From NCBI RefSeq assembly GCF_041821085.1, contig NZ_JBGUAZ010000004.1, positions 62,001 through 126,000 on the forward strand: a stretch of DNA of 64,000 bases, in the 5' to 3' direction. Under the pieces are notes generated by a model. The model was not told the origin of the DNA. It saw only the letters and a program-made list of their open reading frames with translations, and did not search any database. A program made the position numbers and the translations under genes. The stretch is from Natrinema sp. HArc-T2. Its GTDB lineage: Archaea > Halobacteriota > Halobacteria > Halobacteriales > Natrialbaceae. This document shows, piece after piece, positions 41,025 through 50,100 of this stretch. How positions within the stretch are numbered: position 1 is the stretch's first letter; the number at the start of each line of letters is the position of its first letter.

Positions 41025-42263
41025 ATGACTCAGTACGTCATCATCGGTGACGGGATCTCGGGTAGTTCGGCTGCCGAGACCCTCCGGGAGGAAGACCCGG
41101 ACTCGGAGATTACCGTCATTACCGATGAGGGGGAGCCACTGTATAACCGGATTCTCATCAAGGAACACGCGAAAGGCAAGCTCCCTGAAGCGCCCATCTC
41201 GATCCACGATGAGGAGTGGTACGACGAACGCGACATCGACCTCTCGTTGAACACCTTCGTTACGAGCGTCGACACCGACGCGAAGGTCGTCAACACCCAC
41301 GACAGCGGCGAGATTCCCTACGACAAACTCCTCGTGGCAACCGGCGGAACGCCGACACAACTCCCCGTCGATAACAGCGACGCCGACGGGATCCACCACT
41401 TCTGGACGTTCCAGGATGCACGTGGGATCCGCGAGCACGCCGAACAAGCCGACAACGGCGTCATCGTCGGTGCCGGCCTGCTTGGAATCGACTTCGCGGC
41501 CGTCTGTGGCGCACAGGGAATCGAGGCCGACTACCTCATGCGTGGCGACCGCTGGTGGCGCTACGCGCTCTCGGGAGAGGGTGCCGAGATCATGCACGAA
41601 GGCATGCGCGAGGTCGGCGTCGAACCCGTCTTCGACAGCGGCGTCGATCACTTCGAGACTGACGACGACGGTCGCGTCACCGCTGCCGTCGATCCCAACG
41701 GCGACCGCTACGAGTGTGACTTCGTCGGCGCTGCGATCGGCCTGAACTTCAATACCGAGTTCCTCGATGGCGCTGGCCTCGAGGAGGACAACGGCATCAT
41801 CGTCGACGAGTACATGCAGACGAACGTCGACGACATCTACGCGGCTGGCGACATCACCCGCTTCTACGACGTCCTGCTGGGCGAGCAGGCCCAGAACGGC
41901 TCGTGGGGCTCGGCCAAAGAGCAGGGCCGGGTCGCCGCGGTCAACATGGCTGCCGACGAGGAAGCCGAGGAGTTCGAGTGGGTCTCTTCCTACTCCATTA
42001 CGCACTTCGACTTCCCGTTCCTCTCCTTTGGCCATCCGACGCTCGGCGACGAATACGCCGAACGCAAATACAGCGACACCGAGTGGCGACGCATCGCCTT
42101 CAAGGACGGCAAGGTCGTCGGCGGCGTCCTCATCGGCGACCTCTCGCCCCAGAGCCAGCTCAAACAGCTGATGCGCGAACAGCGCGATGTCGCCGACCAG
42201 GCCGAGGTCTTGCTCGAGCAATCCGTCGACCTGGACGAGCTCGCAGCGCCACAGGAACAGTAA
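41025..42263 (+). CDS. FAD-dependent pyridine nucleotide oxidoreductase
   Basis: A 412-residue flavoprotein. The N-terminal FAD motif is YVIIGDGISGSSAAETLREEDPDSEITVITDE. A second Rossmann motif, GVIVGAGLLGIDFAAVCGAQGIEADYLMRG (about 145-175), binds NAD(P)H. The FAD-binding GD box is DDIYAAGDITRF. It resembles nitrite-reductase large-subunit-type and rubredoxin-NAD reductase-like oxidoreductases, with a YNRILI active-site-like stretch that usually makes contact with flavin. No redox-active CxxC pair is present. The electron acceptor is unknown. The gene has its own TATA-like element and is divergent from the DUF6149-like gene. It is followed by two inverted repeats before the next gene. Confidence 0.85.
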   Translation: MTQYVIIGDGISGSSAAETLREEDPDSEITVITDEGEPLYNRILIKEHAKGKLPEAPISIHDEEWYDERDIDLSLNTFVTSVDTDAKVVNTHDSGEIPYDKLLVATGGTPTQLPVDNSDADGIHHFWTFQDARGIREHAEQADNGVIVGAGLLGIDFAAVCGAQGIEADYLMRGDRWWRYALSGEGAEIMHEGMREVGVEPVFDSGVDHFETDDDGRVTAAVDPNGDRYECDFVGAAIGLNFNTEFLDGAGLEEDNGIIVDEYMQTNVDDIYAAGDITRFYDVLLGEQAQNGSWGSAKEQGRVAAVNMAADEEAEEFEWVSSYSITHFDFPFLSFGHPTLGDEYAERKYSDTEWRRIAFKDGKVVGGVLIGDLSPQSQLKQLMREQRDVADQAEVLLEQSVDLDELAAPQEQ

Positions 42264-42368
42264 CCCACGCTGCTGCGGTCGGTCGCGGCGACTCGTTTTT
42301 TGCTGTCCCTACTCGAGCGTCACCGCTCTCAGCCCACTCCAGTAACAACTGAAACGATTTAACACACA

Positions 42369-42391
42369 GATCGCACAGCTGTCGTGCGATC
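42369..42391. promoter_or_regulatory. Perfect 8-base inverted repeat downstream of the oxidoreductase gene
   Basis: GATCGCAC-AGCTGTC-GTGCGATC is a perfect hairpin. A second one, CACTGA-CTG-TCAGTG, follows at 42399-42413. They sit about 105 bases past the oxidoreductase stop and about 105-150 bases before the next start. They may be a terminator pair or a regulator site. Confidence 0.35.
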
Positions 42392-42518
42392 AGGTGTGCA
42401 CTGACTGTCAGTGGCTACTGTAGAACCGACACCGACCAGCGACAACTCCGAGCCGCAGTGACTCGCTCACGACCCCTTGAGCCGGAACTATTAAGTCAAA
42501 CCGACACATTTGGTAACA

Positions 42519-42767
42519 ATGAACATGGCTGCCAGTGAACCCCGTCGCCGATCAGTACAACTCGAACGTGACGACATCCGGCTCGAGCGTGTCGAATCGG
42601 TCGCCCCGGATGCAACCGTTCGCCACGTCGACCAACTCGATTCGGACACGCTGGAGGCCGTGTACACGGCTGCGTCGACTGATCGGTCCGTTTCAGCCGC
42701 GGGGACTGGACTCGAGCCCGGCGAGGTGATCGTCTTCACGGATTACTTCCGCGTCGAGCGCGCCTGA
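42519..42767 (+). CDS. Small conserved haloarchaeal protein
   Basis: An 82-residue acidic/basic mixed protein: SVQLERDDIRLERVESVAPDATVRHVDQLDSDTLEAVYTAASTDRSVSAAGTGLEPGEVIVFTDYFRVERA. The spacing suggests a small alpha-beta domain. No catalytic motif is visible and no family is recognised. ATG 42519 is supported by a TATA-like TATTAAGTC about 25-30 bases upstream; a longer frame starting with TTG 42510 is less likely. Function unknown. Confidence 0.6.
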   Translation: MNMAASEPRRRSVQLERDDIRLERVESVAPDATVRHVDQLDSDTLEAVYTAASTDRSVSAAGTGLEPGEVIVFTDYFRVERA

Positions 42768-42867
42768 ACGGCGCTCGCGGACTGTTCTGTGCGATGAGAG
42801 CGCCAGCGAGTCGTCGTGAGTGTGCAGTATCGAAGTCGTTTTCCCACGTGCGCGCGTTCGATGGCAC

Positions 42868-43278
42868 ATGAACGGCGATAGCGACATGACGCTGGCGTTC
42901 GAACTCGAGGCGCTGAAGGCACTCGCCTCGCCCGAGCGCGTGTTCGAAGACGCCAGAGGCTGGACCGAGTACATCGGCGTCGTCTCGGAGAAGCCGACCT
43001 ACGTCGTGACGAACTTCACGCGGAAGAACCGTGTCCGACAGGACTTCTTCTCCGGCCCCCGCGGGAAAGAAGAGAGCCTCGAGGGCGTCAAAGACCAGTT
43101 CGACACCGACCGCTACGTCTACATCGGTGCCAGCGAGGAAGACGAGGCACTCGCCGAGGCGGTCGACTGGGAGTACCTCGCTGTCGAGGACGCTGCCGAG
43201 GCAGCCGACTGGATCCTCGCGACCCACGCCGACGAGGAGGGCGACGAGGACGAACAGGTTCGCGACGACTGGCCCTGA
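42868..43278 (+). CDS. Conserved haloarchaeal protein (DUF7124-like)
   Basis: A 136-residue acidic protein: MNGDSDMTLAFELEALKALASPERVFEDARGWTEYIGVVSEKPTYVVTNFTRKNRVRQDFFSGPRGKEESLEGVKDQFDTDRYVYIGASEEDEALAEAVDWEYLAVEDAAEAADWIL. It looks like a single alpha/beta domain of about 115 residues with an acidic tail. It resembles a haloarchaeal family that I recall as DUF7124. No function is known. ATG 42868 is chosen over the upstream in-frame region because it starts the compact domain. The TGA stop is directly followed by repeat copy G. Confidence 0.7.
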   Translation: MNGDSDMTLAFELEALKALASPERVFEDARGWTEYIGVVSEKPTYVVTNFTRKNRVRQDFFSGPRGKEESLEGVKDQFDTDRYVYIGASEEDEALAEAVDWEYLAVEDAAEAADWILATHADEEGDEDEQVRDDWP

Positions 43279-43353
43279 GACGGACTCCTGTCAGTGCCAG
43301 TGGGACCGCGACCCTCTGCGGTCCCACCGGGACGTCGGGACAGCAGACTATGA
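43276..43353. repeat. Stop-anchored hairpin repeat, copy G
   Basis: It begins at the TGA stop of the plus-strand DUF7124-like gene (TGAGACGGACTCCTGTC). The inner arms CCAGTGGGACCGC (43297-43309) and GCGGTCCCACCGG (43318-43330) pair with one mismatch around an 8-base loop. The right end is ACAGCAGACTATGA, slightly diverged. Confidence 0.85.
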
Positions 43354-43451
43354 GTACGCGGGCGAGCCACACTGGATCGACCATCGATCGCGGGGTGGGC
43401 CGCGATTTCGCGGAGTAATCTCTTTCGTCACCGCAACGGACCGTTCCAGCT

Positions 43452-44342
43452 ATGACCGCCGAAGACGAGACACGCATCGATCAGAACGTCATTGACGCGA
43501 TCGGCGCACTCGGCAACCGAACGCGCCTCGAGATCCTGCTCGCGCTGGCGACAGCGAAACGGGATCAACAGGAACAGTGGCTGACACTCTCCTTTACTGA
43601 TCTGTACGACGCGGTCGACATCGACAGTACGTCTCGGTTCTCGTACCACCTCGACCAACTCGTCGGCCCCTTCATCGCGGAGACGTCGGACGGCTACCGG
43701 CTGACCTACGGCGGCGACAAGATCGTTCGGACGGTCCTCTCCGGCGTGTACGAGAGCGCCCACTCGTTCGATGCCGTCGAGCTGGACGGCGTCTGTGTGT
43801 TCTGCGAGGAGCCCTCGCTCGTCGCAGCGGTCGACAAAGAACGGTTCGTCGTCCAGTGTCGCTCGTGTGAGTCGACGCTGCTGACCGACCTCTTCTCACG
43901 GAGTCAAACGCGAAACCGGTCGCCGCTCGAAATCGTCGACAGCGTCAGCCATCGGATCTGGAGTACGTCTCGCTTGGTCCGGGGCGGTGTCTGCCCGGAG
44001 TGTCACGGCCCTGTCGACACCGTTGCCGATACCTACCATCACGACGAGGACGCGGACCCGTTGTATGCACTTGAGCACACCTGTCTCGAGTGCTGGTTTA
44101 CCGTCTCCATCCCGCTCGAGGTGTCGGCAGCGTTTCATCCCGCGGCCATCGGCTTCTTCTGGGAGCATGGAATTTCGCTGCTCGATACGCCGCTCTGGGA
44201 GTTCTTCGAGTTCGTTGTCACGGAGACGATCACGACCGATGTCACGAGCGTCGACCCACTCGCAGCGTCGTTCGAACTCACACTCGACGGCGAGACGATG
44301 CACCTTCAGATGGACGACTCGTTTGCGGTCACTGTTGACTGA
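43452..44342 (+). CDS. ArsR-like winged-helix regulator with zinc-ribbon-like C-terminal region
   Basis: A 296-residue protein with an N-terminal winged helix (about 10-105): IDAIGALGNRTRLEILLALATAKRDQQEQWLTLSFTDLYDAVDIDSTSRFSYHLDQLVGPFIAETSDGYRLTYGGDKIVRTVL. The remaining 190 residues contain paired cysteines CVFCEEP...CRSCEST and CPECHGP...CLECWF, which could form two zinc ribbons, and a C-terminal beta-rich part. This is a haloarchaeal regulator layout (DUF7347/DUF7351-like, names from memory). It is 175 bases upstream of a two-gene ABC exporter, in the same direction, and probably regulates it; a palindrome overlaps that promoter. Confidence 0.78.
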   Translation: MTAEDETRIDQNVIDAIGALGNRTRLEILLALATAKRDQQEQWLTLSFTDLYDAVDIDSTSRFSYHLDQLVGPFIAETSDGYRLTYGGDKIVRTVLSGVYESAHSFDAVELDGVCVFCEEPSLVAAVDKERFVVQCRSCESTLLTDLFSRSQTRNRSPLEIVDSVSHRIWSTSRLVRGGVCPECHGPVDTVADTYHHDEDADPLYALEHTCLECWFTVSIPLEVSAAFHPAAIGFFWEHGISLLDTPLWEFFEFVVTETITTDVTSVDPLAASFELTLDGETMHLQMDDSFAVTVD

Positions 44343-44419
44343 CGTGGCGGCGAGTCGGTTCGGACCTGCTGATCGGTCGTCTCAAACGTATTTGAGTAGG
44401 GGCGTCGTCAATATGTAAT

Positions 44420-44446
44420 GCAGACGATAATACTTATGCCGTCTGC
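44420..44446. promoter_or_regulatory. Palindromic operator over the ABC exporter promoter
   Basis: GCAGACG at 44420-44426 and CGTCTGC at 44440-44446 form a perfect 7-base inverted repeat with a 13-base spacer (ATAATACTTATGC) that contains the TATA-like sequence. Another GCAGAC lies at 44464. A dimeric regulator bound here would occlude the TATA box; the winged-helix protein encoded just upstream is the obvious candidate. Confidence 0.5.
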
Positions 44447-44516
44447 GGAGTATGAGCGAATATGCAGACCGTCTCATCGACAGTGTGTGACGCAACGCCG
44501 ACTCGGAGGGTCGAGC

Positions 44517-45434
44517 ATGGCGGCGATTGAACTCGAGGGACTGACCAAACGGTTCGGTGACGTTGTCGCTGTCGACGGGCTCGATCTCACCGTCGAAGAG
44601 GGAGAGATCTTTGGCTTTCTGGGACCGAACGGCGCGGGGAAGTCGACGACGATCGACATCCTGCTCGATTTTATCCGGCCGACCGGCGGGACTGCGACCG
44701 TCCTCGGCTATGACGCCCAGTCGGAGGGGCTGGCCGTCCGCCGCCGGATCGGCGTGCTTCCGGATGCCTACCACGTCTACGACCGACTGACTGGCCGCCA
44801 ACACGTCGAGTTCGCCATCGAGATGAAAGGCGTCGACGAGGATCCCGACGCACTCTTAGAACGGGTCCGGGTCGCCGACGCCGCCGATCGGAAAGCCGGC
44901 GGTTACTCGAAGGGGATGCGCCAGCGGCTGATACTCGCCATGGCGCTGGTCGGCGACCCCGACCTGCTCGTCTTGGACGAGCCCTCGACCGGCCTCGATC
45001 CCAACGGGGCCCGCGAAATGCGCGAGATCATCCGCGCGGAGAACGACCGCGGCACCACCGTCTTCTTCTCGAGTCACATCATGGAGCAAGTCGAGGCGGT
45101 CTGCGATCGTGTTGCGATCATCGACGACGGCCAGCTCGTCGCCGTCGACACGATCGACGGGCTCCGCGATGCGACGGAGGTCGGCGAGACGCTGTACGTC
45201 TACGTGTCGTCACTCGACGACGGCGTCCTCGAGCGCGTTCGCACCCTCGAGGGCGTCGGAACGGTGGCGATCGATGACGGTCGCCTGCGAGTGACCGTCG
45301 ACGGTGTCTCGAAATTTGCGGTCTTACACGCCATCGATGAGGTGACCGCCGTTCAGGACTTTTCCGTGGTCGAATCGTCGCTCGAGGACCTGTTCGTCCG
45401 CTATACGAACGACAGACCGGAGATCGAGTCATGA
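44517..45434 (+). CDS. ABC transporter ATP-binding protein (ABC-2 exporter)
   Basis: A 305-residue ABC ATPase. Walker A is GPNGAGKST, the Q-loop is in the usual place, the signature is YSKGMRQRL (a variant of LSGGQ typical of ABC-2/CcmA-type exporters), Walker B is LLVLDEPSTG, and the His switch is FFSSHIMEQV. The C-terminal 80 residues form the accessory domain seen in ABC-2 ATPases (TEVGETLYVYVSSLDDGVLERVRTLEGVG). The start at ATG 44517 gives a normal N-terminus MAAIELEGLTKRFGDVVAVDGLDLTVEEGEIFGFLGP. It overlaps the permease gene by four bases (ATGA), so the two form one transporter. Confidence 0.92.
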   Translation: MAAIELEGLTKRFGDVVAVDGLDLTVEEGEIFGFLGPNGAGKSTTIDILLDFIRPTGGTATVLGYDAQSEGLAVRRRIGVLPDAYHVYDRLTGRQHVEFAIEMKGVDEDPDALLERVRVADAADRKAGGYSKGMRQRLILAMALVGDPDLLVLDEPSTGLDPNGAREMREIIRAENDRGTTVFFSSHIMEQVEAVCDRVAIIDDGQLVAVDTIDGLRDATEVGETLYVYVSSLDDGVLERVRTLEGVGTVAIDDGRLRVTVDGVSKFAVLHAIDEVTAVQDFSVVESSLEDLFVRYTNDRPEIES

Positions 45435-46303
45435 CCTGGGCTACCGTCGCGAAGAAGGATTTCCGTGACGCCGTCCAGTCGCGGGCACTGTGGGCACTCG
45501 TCGCCGTCTTCGTGACCCTCTCGGTCGTCTCCACGTACGCGTACGTCGAGGCTCCCGCGCTGTTGGGATCGGCGACGGAGGCGACCTTCGGCGGCCTACT
45601 CTTCTTCACGATCGGGCTCGTCGGGCTGTTCGTCCCGCTGTCGGCGATCGTCGTCTGCTACAAATCCCTCGCGGGCGAGCGCGAACTCGGGAGCATCAAG
45701 CTGTTGCTCTCCCTGCCGACCACGCGCGGACAGGTCTTCGCGGGCAAGGTCGTCGGGCGGGCCGCCGTCCTCGCCTTTGGCCTCGGCGCCGGGCTCGTCG
45801 TCGGCCTCGGCGTCGGTGCCGCGTTGCTCGGCGATCTCGAGGCCGTCGCGCTCGTCGTCTTCGTCCTCGTCACGCTGGCGTTCGTGGCTGTCTACGCGAC
45901 GATCGTCGTCGGTATCTCGGCAACGACGAGATCGACATCGCGCGCGACGACGCTCGCGCTCGGTTTCTTCGTCGTCTTCGAACTGCTCTGGGACGTGATT
46001 CCGATGGGGGTCCTCTACGTCCTCGAGGGGTTTACGATCCCGTCGGCGATGCCCGACTGGCTGTACCCTCTGTTGCAGTTGTCGCCCTCCGCGGCGTATT
46101 TCTCGTCGGTCGTCGCGCTGTTGCCCGACCTTGCGGACACGGCGAACGCCGAACCGGCCCAGTCAGGAGCCGGTGCGCAGGCGGCAGCCGACGCGGCTGA
46201 CCCCTTCTATACGAATCCCGAGATCGGCATCGCCATCTTACTCCTGTGGCTGCTCGTGCCACTGGCTGTCGGTTACTACCGATTCGACGCGTCCGATCTT
46301 TGA
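45431..46303 (+). CDS. ABC-2 type transporter permease
   Basis: A 290-residue membrane protein with six hydrophobic segments: one near the N-terminus (ALWALVAVFVTLSVVSTYAYV), then LFFTIGLVGLFVPLSAIVVCY, VLAFGLGAGLVVGLGVGAALL, LVVFVLVTLAFVAVYATIVVGIS, TTLALGFFVVFELLWDVIPMGVLYVL, and a C-terminal helix. The SYN-like motif SLAGERELGSIKLLLSLPTTRGQVFAGKVVGRA is typical of NosY-like ABC-2 permeases. The Pro/Ala-rich external loop AEPAQSGAGAQAAADAADPFYT is a haloarchaeal feature. It overlaps the ATPase gene by four bases. The substrate is unknown; a drug, lipid or copper-linked export is possible. Confidence 0.85.
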   Translation: MTWATVAKKDFRDAVQSRALWALVAVFVTLSVVSTYAYVEAPALLGSATEATFGGLLFFTIGLVGLFVPLSAIVVCYKSLAGERELGSIKLLLSLPTTRGQVFAGKVVGRAAVLAFGLGAGLVVGLGVGAALLGDLEAVALVVFVLVTLAFVAVYATIVVGISATTRSTSRATTLALGFFVVFELLWDVIPMGVLYVLEGFTIPSAMPDWLYPLLQLSPSAAYFSSVVALLPDLADTANAEPAQSGAGAQAAADAADPFYTNPEIGIAILLLWLLVPLAVGYYRFDASDL

Positions 46304-46404
46304 ACTGGGCTGCGATCCCGATGTCCCGGCGCACACCGCCGATACTGCGTCGTTCGACGTCTCGAGTCGTCGCCCTTATCCCCTATCCATCCGAAAACCG
46401 GGCA

Positions 46405-46941
46405 ATGACACCACCCCGCGGTCCAGATTCTGACGGCAGCGACAACCTCGAGTTGCCCTGCGGGGAGACCGTCGACCCCCACGAGATCGATCTGGGCATG
46501 CGCGAGTATCGTTGTGCCTGCGGTGACGTCCATGCCGTCGTAACCGACGTGCATCCGCCCTCGCGGTTTTTCCCGGAGTCGCTCGTGGCCATCTTACAGG
46601 AGACGATCGACACCGACGACGAGTTCGAGGAATTCGGCACCCCCCACCTGATGGGCGTCGTTTTGGAGGAGTTCCCCGAAGATATCGCGGTTCACGACGC
46701 AGCAGACGACGGGGCCGTTGGCTACACCCTGCTGTGGGTCGCCGACTTCGATTCGCGGCGGCTCCACGAGATCGTCGTCGAACTCGTCGTCGAACTCATG
46801 GAACACGCGATCAGCCACGCCGACGACGACGCTGCAGTCACCGACTTCGAGTCGCAGATGCTCGAGTTCGACGTCTCCGAGTTCGTCGATCAGTATCGAA
46901 AGCAGCGCGAGTTCGAGAGCGAGTACGACCAGCCGATCTGA
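46405..46941 (+). CDS. Conserved haloarchaeal protein (DUF5815-like)
   Basis: A 178-residue acidic protein with a possible metal-binding motif: ELPCGETVDPHEIDLGMREYRCACGDVHAVVTDVHPP contains Cys and Cys-x-Cys, plus His, near the N-terminus. The middle is alpha-beta (FFPESLVAILQETIDTDDEFEEFGTPHLMGVVLEEFPEDIAVHDAADDGAVGYTLLWVADFDSRRLHEIVVELVVELMEHAI). It resembles a haloarchaeal family recalled as DUF5815. Function is unknown. The ATG at 46405 is preferred; the longer frame upstream reads through the permease end. It may be a stand-alone gene, with carB 250 bases further on. Confidence 0.7.
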   Translation: MTPPRGPDSDGSDNLELPCGETVDPHEIDLGMREYRCACGDVHAVVTDVHPPSRFFPESLVAILQETIDTDDEFEEFGTPHLMGVVLEEFPEDIAVHDAADDGAVGYTLLWVADFDSRRLHEIVVELVVELMEHAISHADDDAAVTDFESQMLEFDVSEFVDQYRKQREFESEYDQPI

Positions 46942-47156
46942 TCGGCTCGGAGCCGCGACGCGACGAGCGAGACGGGATTGTGTGTCGCCGCTGTTTCTCC
47001 GTGACGAGCCTCGATCGCCGCCCGACTACGTGCGTGTGGTTCACACCCGATCGACAGAACCGGTCGCTGGTCGGACACTCGGTGCGTTTCGGAACTGAAG
47101 TTCCCTCGAGTTCGAATTTCGAAAAGCCGTTTCGAGATTCGTACTGTATCGTGGGG

Positions 47157-47163
47157 CTTATTA
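47157..47163 (+). promoter_or_regulatory. TATA-like element of carB
   Basis: CTTATTA lies about 31-37 bases before the carB ATG at 47194, giving a short leader. Just upstream, an imperfect inverted repeat TTCGAATTTCGAA (47111-47123) could bind a regulator. The whole 250-base gap before carB holds no other gene I can see. Confidence 0.4.
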
Positions 47164-47193
47164 CGATGTGCGAACTTCGATTCGACAAGACAA

Positions 47194-50100
47194 ATGAGTA
47201 CGGACACCGCCGTAGACGGCGAGACGGGAGACGGACGCACGATCCTGTTGATCGGGAGCGGCCCGATCCAGATTGGGCAGGCAGCCGAGTTCGACTACTC
47301 CGGTGCACAGGCCTGCCGGGCGCTTCAGGAGGAGGGTGCTCGCGTCGTGCTCGTCAATTCGAACCCCGCGACGATCATGACTGACCCGGAAATGGCAGAC
47401 CGGGTCTACATCGAACCGATCACGACCGACGCCATCGCGGAGATCATCCGCAAGGAGAACCCCGACGGCGTCATCGCCGGGCTGGGCGGCCAGACCGGGC
47501 TCAACGTCACCGCCGAGCTCGCCGAGGAAGGCGTCTTGGAGGAACACGACGTCGAGATCATGGGGACTCCCCTGGACACGATCTACGCGACGGAAGACCG
47601 CGACCTCTTCCGCCAGCGCATGGAGAAAATCGGCCAGCCAGTTCCCAAGTCGACCACCATCTCCCTCGACGAGGACGAGGAGGTTTCGGAGCTGACCGAG
47701 GAGGACCTCGAGGAGCGCGTTCAGGACGCCGTCGACGAGGTCGGCGGCCTGCCGGTCATTTCCCGCACCACGTACACGCTGGGCGGCTCCGGCTCGGGCG
47801 TCGTCCACGAGTTCGACGAACTCCTCCGCCGCGTCCGCAAGGGGCTGCGCCTCTCGCGCAACAGCGAGGTGCTCATCACCGAGTCGATCTCCGGCTGGGT
47901 CGAGTACGAGTACGAGGTCATGCGCGACGCCGACGACTCGTGTATCATCATCTGCAACATGGAGAACATCGACCCGATGGGCATCCACACCGGCGAGTCG
48001 ACGGTCGTCACGCCGTCTCAGATCGTCCCCGACGAGGGTCACCAGGAGATGCGCACCGCGGCGCTCGATGTCATCCGTGAACTCGGCATTCAGGGTGGCT
48101 GTAACATTCAGTTCGCCTGGCACGACGACGGCACTCCGGGAGGAGAGTATAGGGTCGTCGAGGTCAACCCCCGCGTCTCGCGCTCGTCGGCGCTGGCCTC
48201 CAAGGCGACCGGGTATCCGATCGCCCGCGTGACCGCGAAGGTCGCACTTGGCAAGCGCCTCCACGAAATCGAAAACGAGATCACCGGCGAGACGACCGCG
48301 GCGTTCGAGCCCGCGATCGACTACGTCGTCACCAAGGTCCCACGCTGGCCCAAAGACAAGTTCGACGACGTCGACTTCGAGCTGACGACGGCGATGAAGT
48401 CGACCGGCGAGGCGATGGCCATCGGCCGCACCTTCGAGGAGAGCCTCCTCAAGGCGCTTCGCTCGAGCGAGTACGAACCCGACGTCGACTGGGACGACGT
48501 CAGCGACGAGGAACTCGAGGAACACTATCTCGAGCGTCCGTCGCCGGATCGTCCGTACGCGATGTTCGAGGCGTTCGACCGCGGCTACACGGTCGACGAG
48601 GTCGTCGACCTGACCGGGATTTTCGAGTGGTACACCGAACGCTACGCGAACATCGCCGACTCGACGGTCGCCGCCCAGGAAGGCGACTTCACCGAAGCCG
48701 CGATCACCGGCCACACCAACGCCAGCATCGCCGCGGCAGCCGGCTCGGATGTCGAAACCGTCGAGACCGAAGTCCCCGGCCGCACCTACAAGCAGGTCGA
48801 CACCTGTGCGGGTGAGTTCAAAGCCGAGACGCCGTACTACTACTCCTCGCGCAAAAACGAGTTCGAGAAGGGCCCGCTCGTGGGTGAGGCAGCCTCGGGC
48901 GAACTCGAGGTCGACCGCGACATCGAGAGCGTGATCGTCGTCGGCGGTGGCCCGATCCGCATCGGACAGGGTGTCGAGTTCGACTACTGTTCGGTCCACG
49001 CGGTTCGCGCACTGCGCGAACTCGGCATCGACGCCTACGTCGTCAACAACAACCCCGAGACCGTTTCGACGGACTACGACACCTCCGACGGCCTGTTCTT
49101 CGAGCCAATTACCGCAGAGGAGGTCGCCGATGTAGCCGAAGCCACGGGCGCCGACGGCGTGATGGTCCAGTTCGGCGGCCAGACGTCGGTCAACATCGGC
49201 GAACCGCTCGAGGATGAACTGGAGCGCCGCGGCCTCGACTGTGAGGTCATGGGGACCTCGGTCGAAGCGATGGACCTCGCCGAGGACCGCGACCGCTTCA
49301 ACCTCCTGATGGAGGAGATGGGCATCGCCCAGCCCGACGGTGGCACCGCCTTCTCGAAGGAAGAGGCCCTCGAGCTGGCCCACGACATTGGCTACCCCGT
49401 CCTCGTCCGCCCCTCCTACGTGCTGGGTGGCCGCGCGATGGATGTCGTCTACAACGACGACGAACTCGAGACCTACATCGAGGAAGCCGTCCGCGTCAGC
49501 CCCGAGAAACCGATCCTCGTCGACGACTTCCTCGAGGACGCGGTCGAACTCGACGTGGACGCGGTCTCGGACGGTCGCAACATCATCATCGGCGGCATCA
49601 TGGAACACGTCGAGACCGCCGGCGTCCACTCCGGCGACTCCGCGTGTATGATCCCGCCGCGCTCGCTCGATGAGGACACCTTAGAGCGCGTCCGCGAGGT
49701 CACCGAGGACATCGCCGAAGCGCTCAAAACGAAGGGGCTGCTGAACGTTCAGCTGGCCGTTCGCGACGGCGAGGTCTACGTCTTGGAGGCCAACCCGCGT
49801 TCCTCGCGTACCGTCCCGTTCGTCTCGAAGGCGACCGGCGTCCCGATCGCCAAACTCGCCGCGAAGGTCATGGCCGGCGAGACCCTCGAGACACTCGAGA
49901 CGGACGAGCAGATCCCCGAGCACACCTCGATCAAGGAGGTCGTCCTGCCGTTCGACCGCCTGCCGGGCTCGGACCCGCGTCTCGGCCCGGAGATGAAGTC
50001 CACCGGCGAGGTCATGGGTACAGCGAGCGACTTCGGCACGGCCTTCTGGAAGGCCCAGCAGGCCGCCGACAACGCCGTCAGCGAAGGCACCGCCGTGGTC

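Noticed and set aside
40799-41050. An 83-codon plus-strand frame in the divergent promoter region before the oxidoreductase
   Set aside because: It overlaps the oxidoreductase start in another frame, has no acidic bias, and lies in AT-rich promoter sequence.
6644-43353. Treating the repeats as simple intrinsic terminators or as an insertion sequence
   Set aside because: There is no oligo-T tract after the hairpins and no transposase gene. The conserved outer ends and fixed relation to stop codons exceed what a plain terminator needs, so they are reported as a repeat family.
47161-49629. An 822-codon open frame on the minus strand over carB
   Set aside because: carB on the plus strand matches carbamoyl-phosphate synthase over its whole length; the antisense frame is a by-product of GC-rich codon use, with no recognisable motif.
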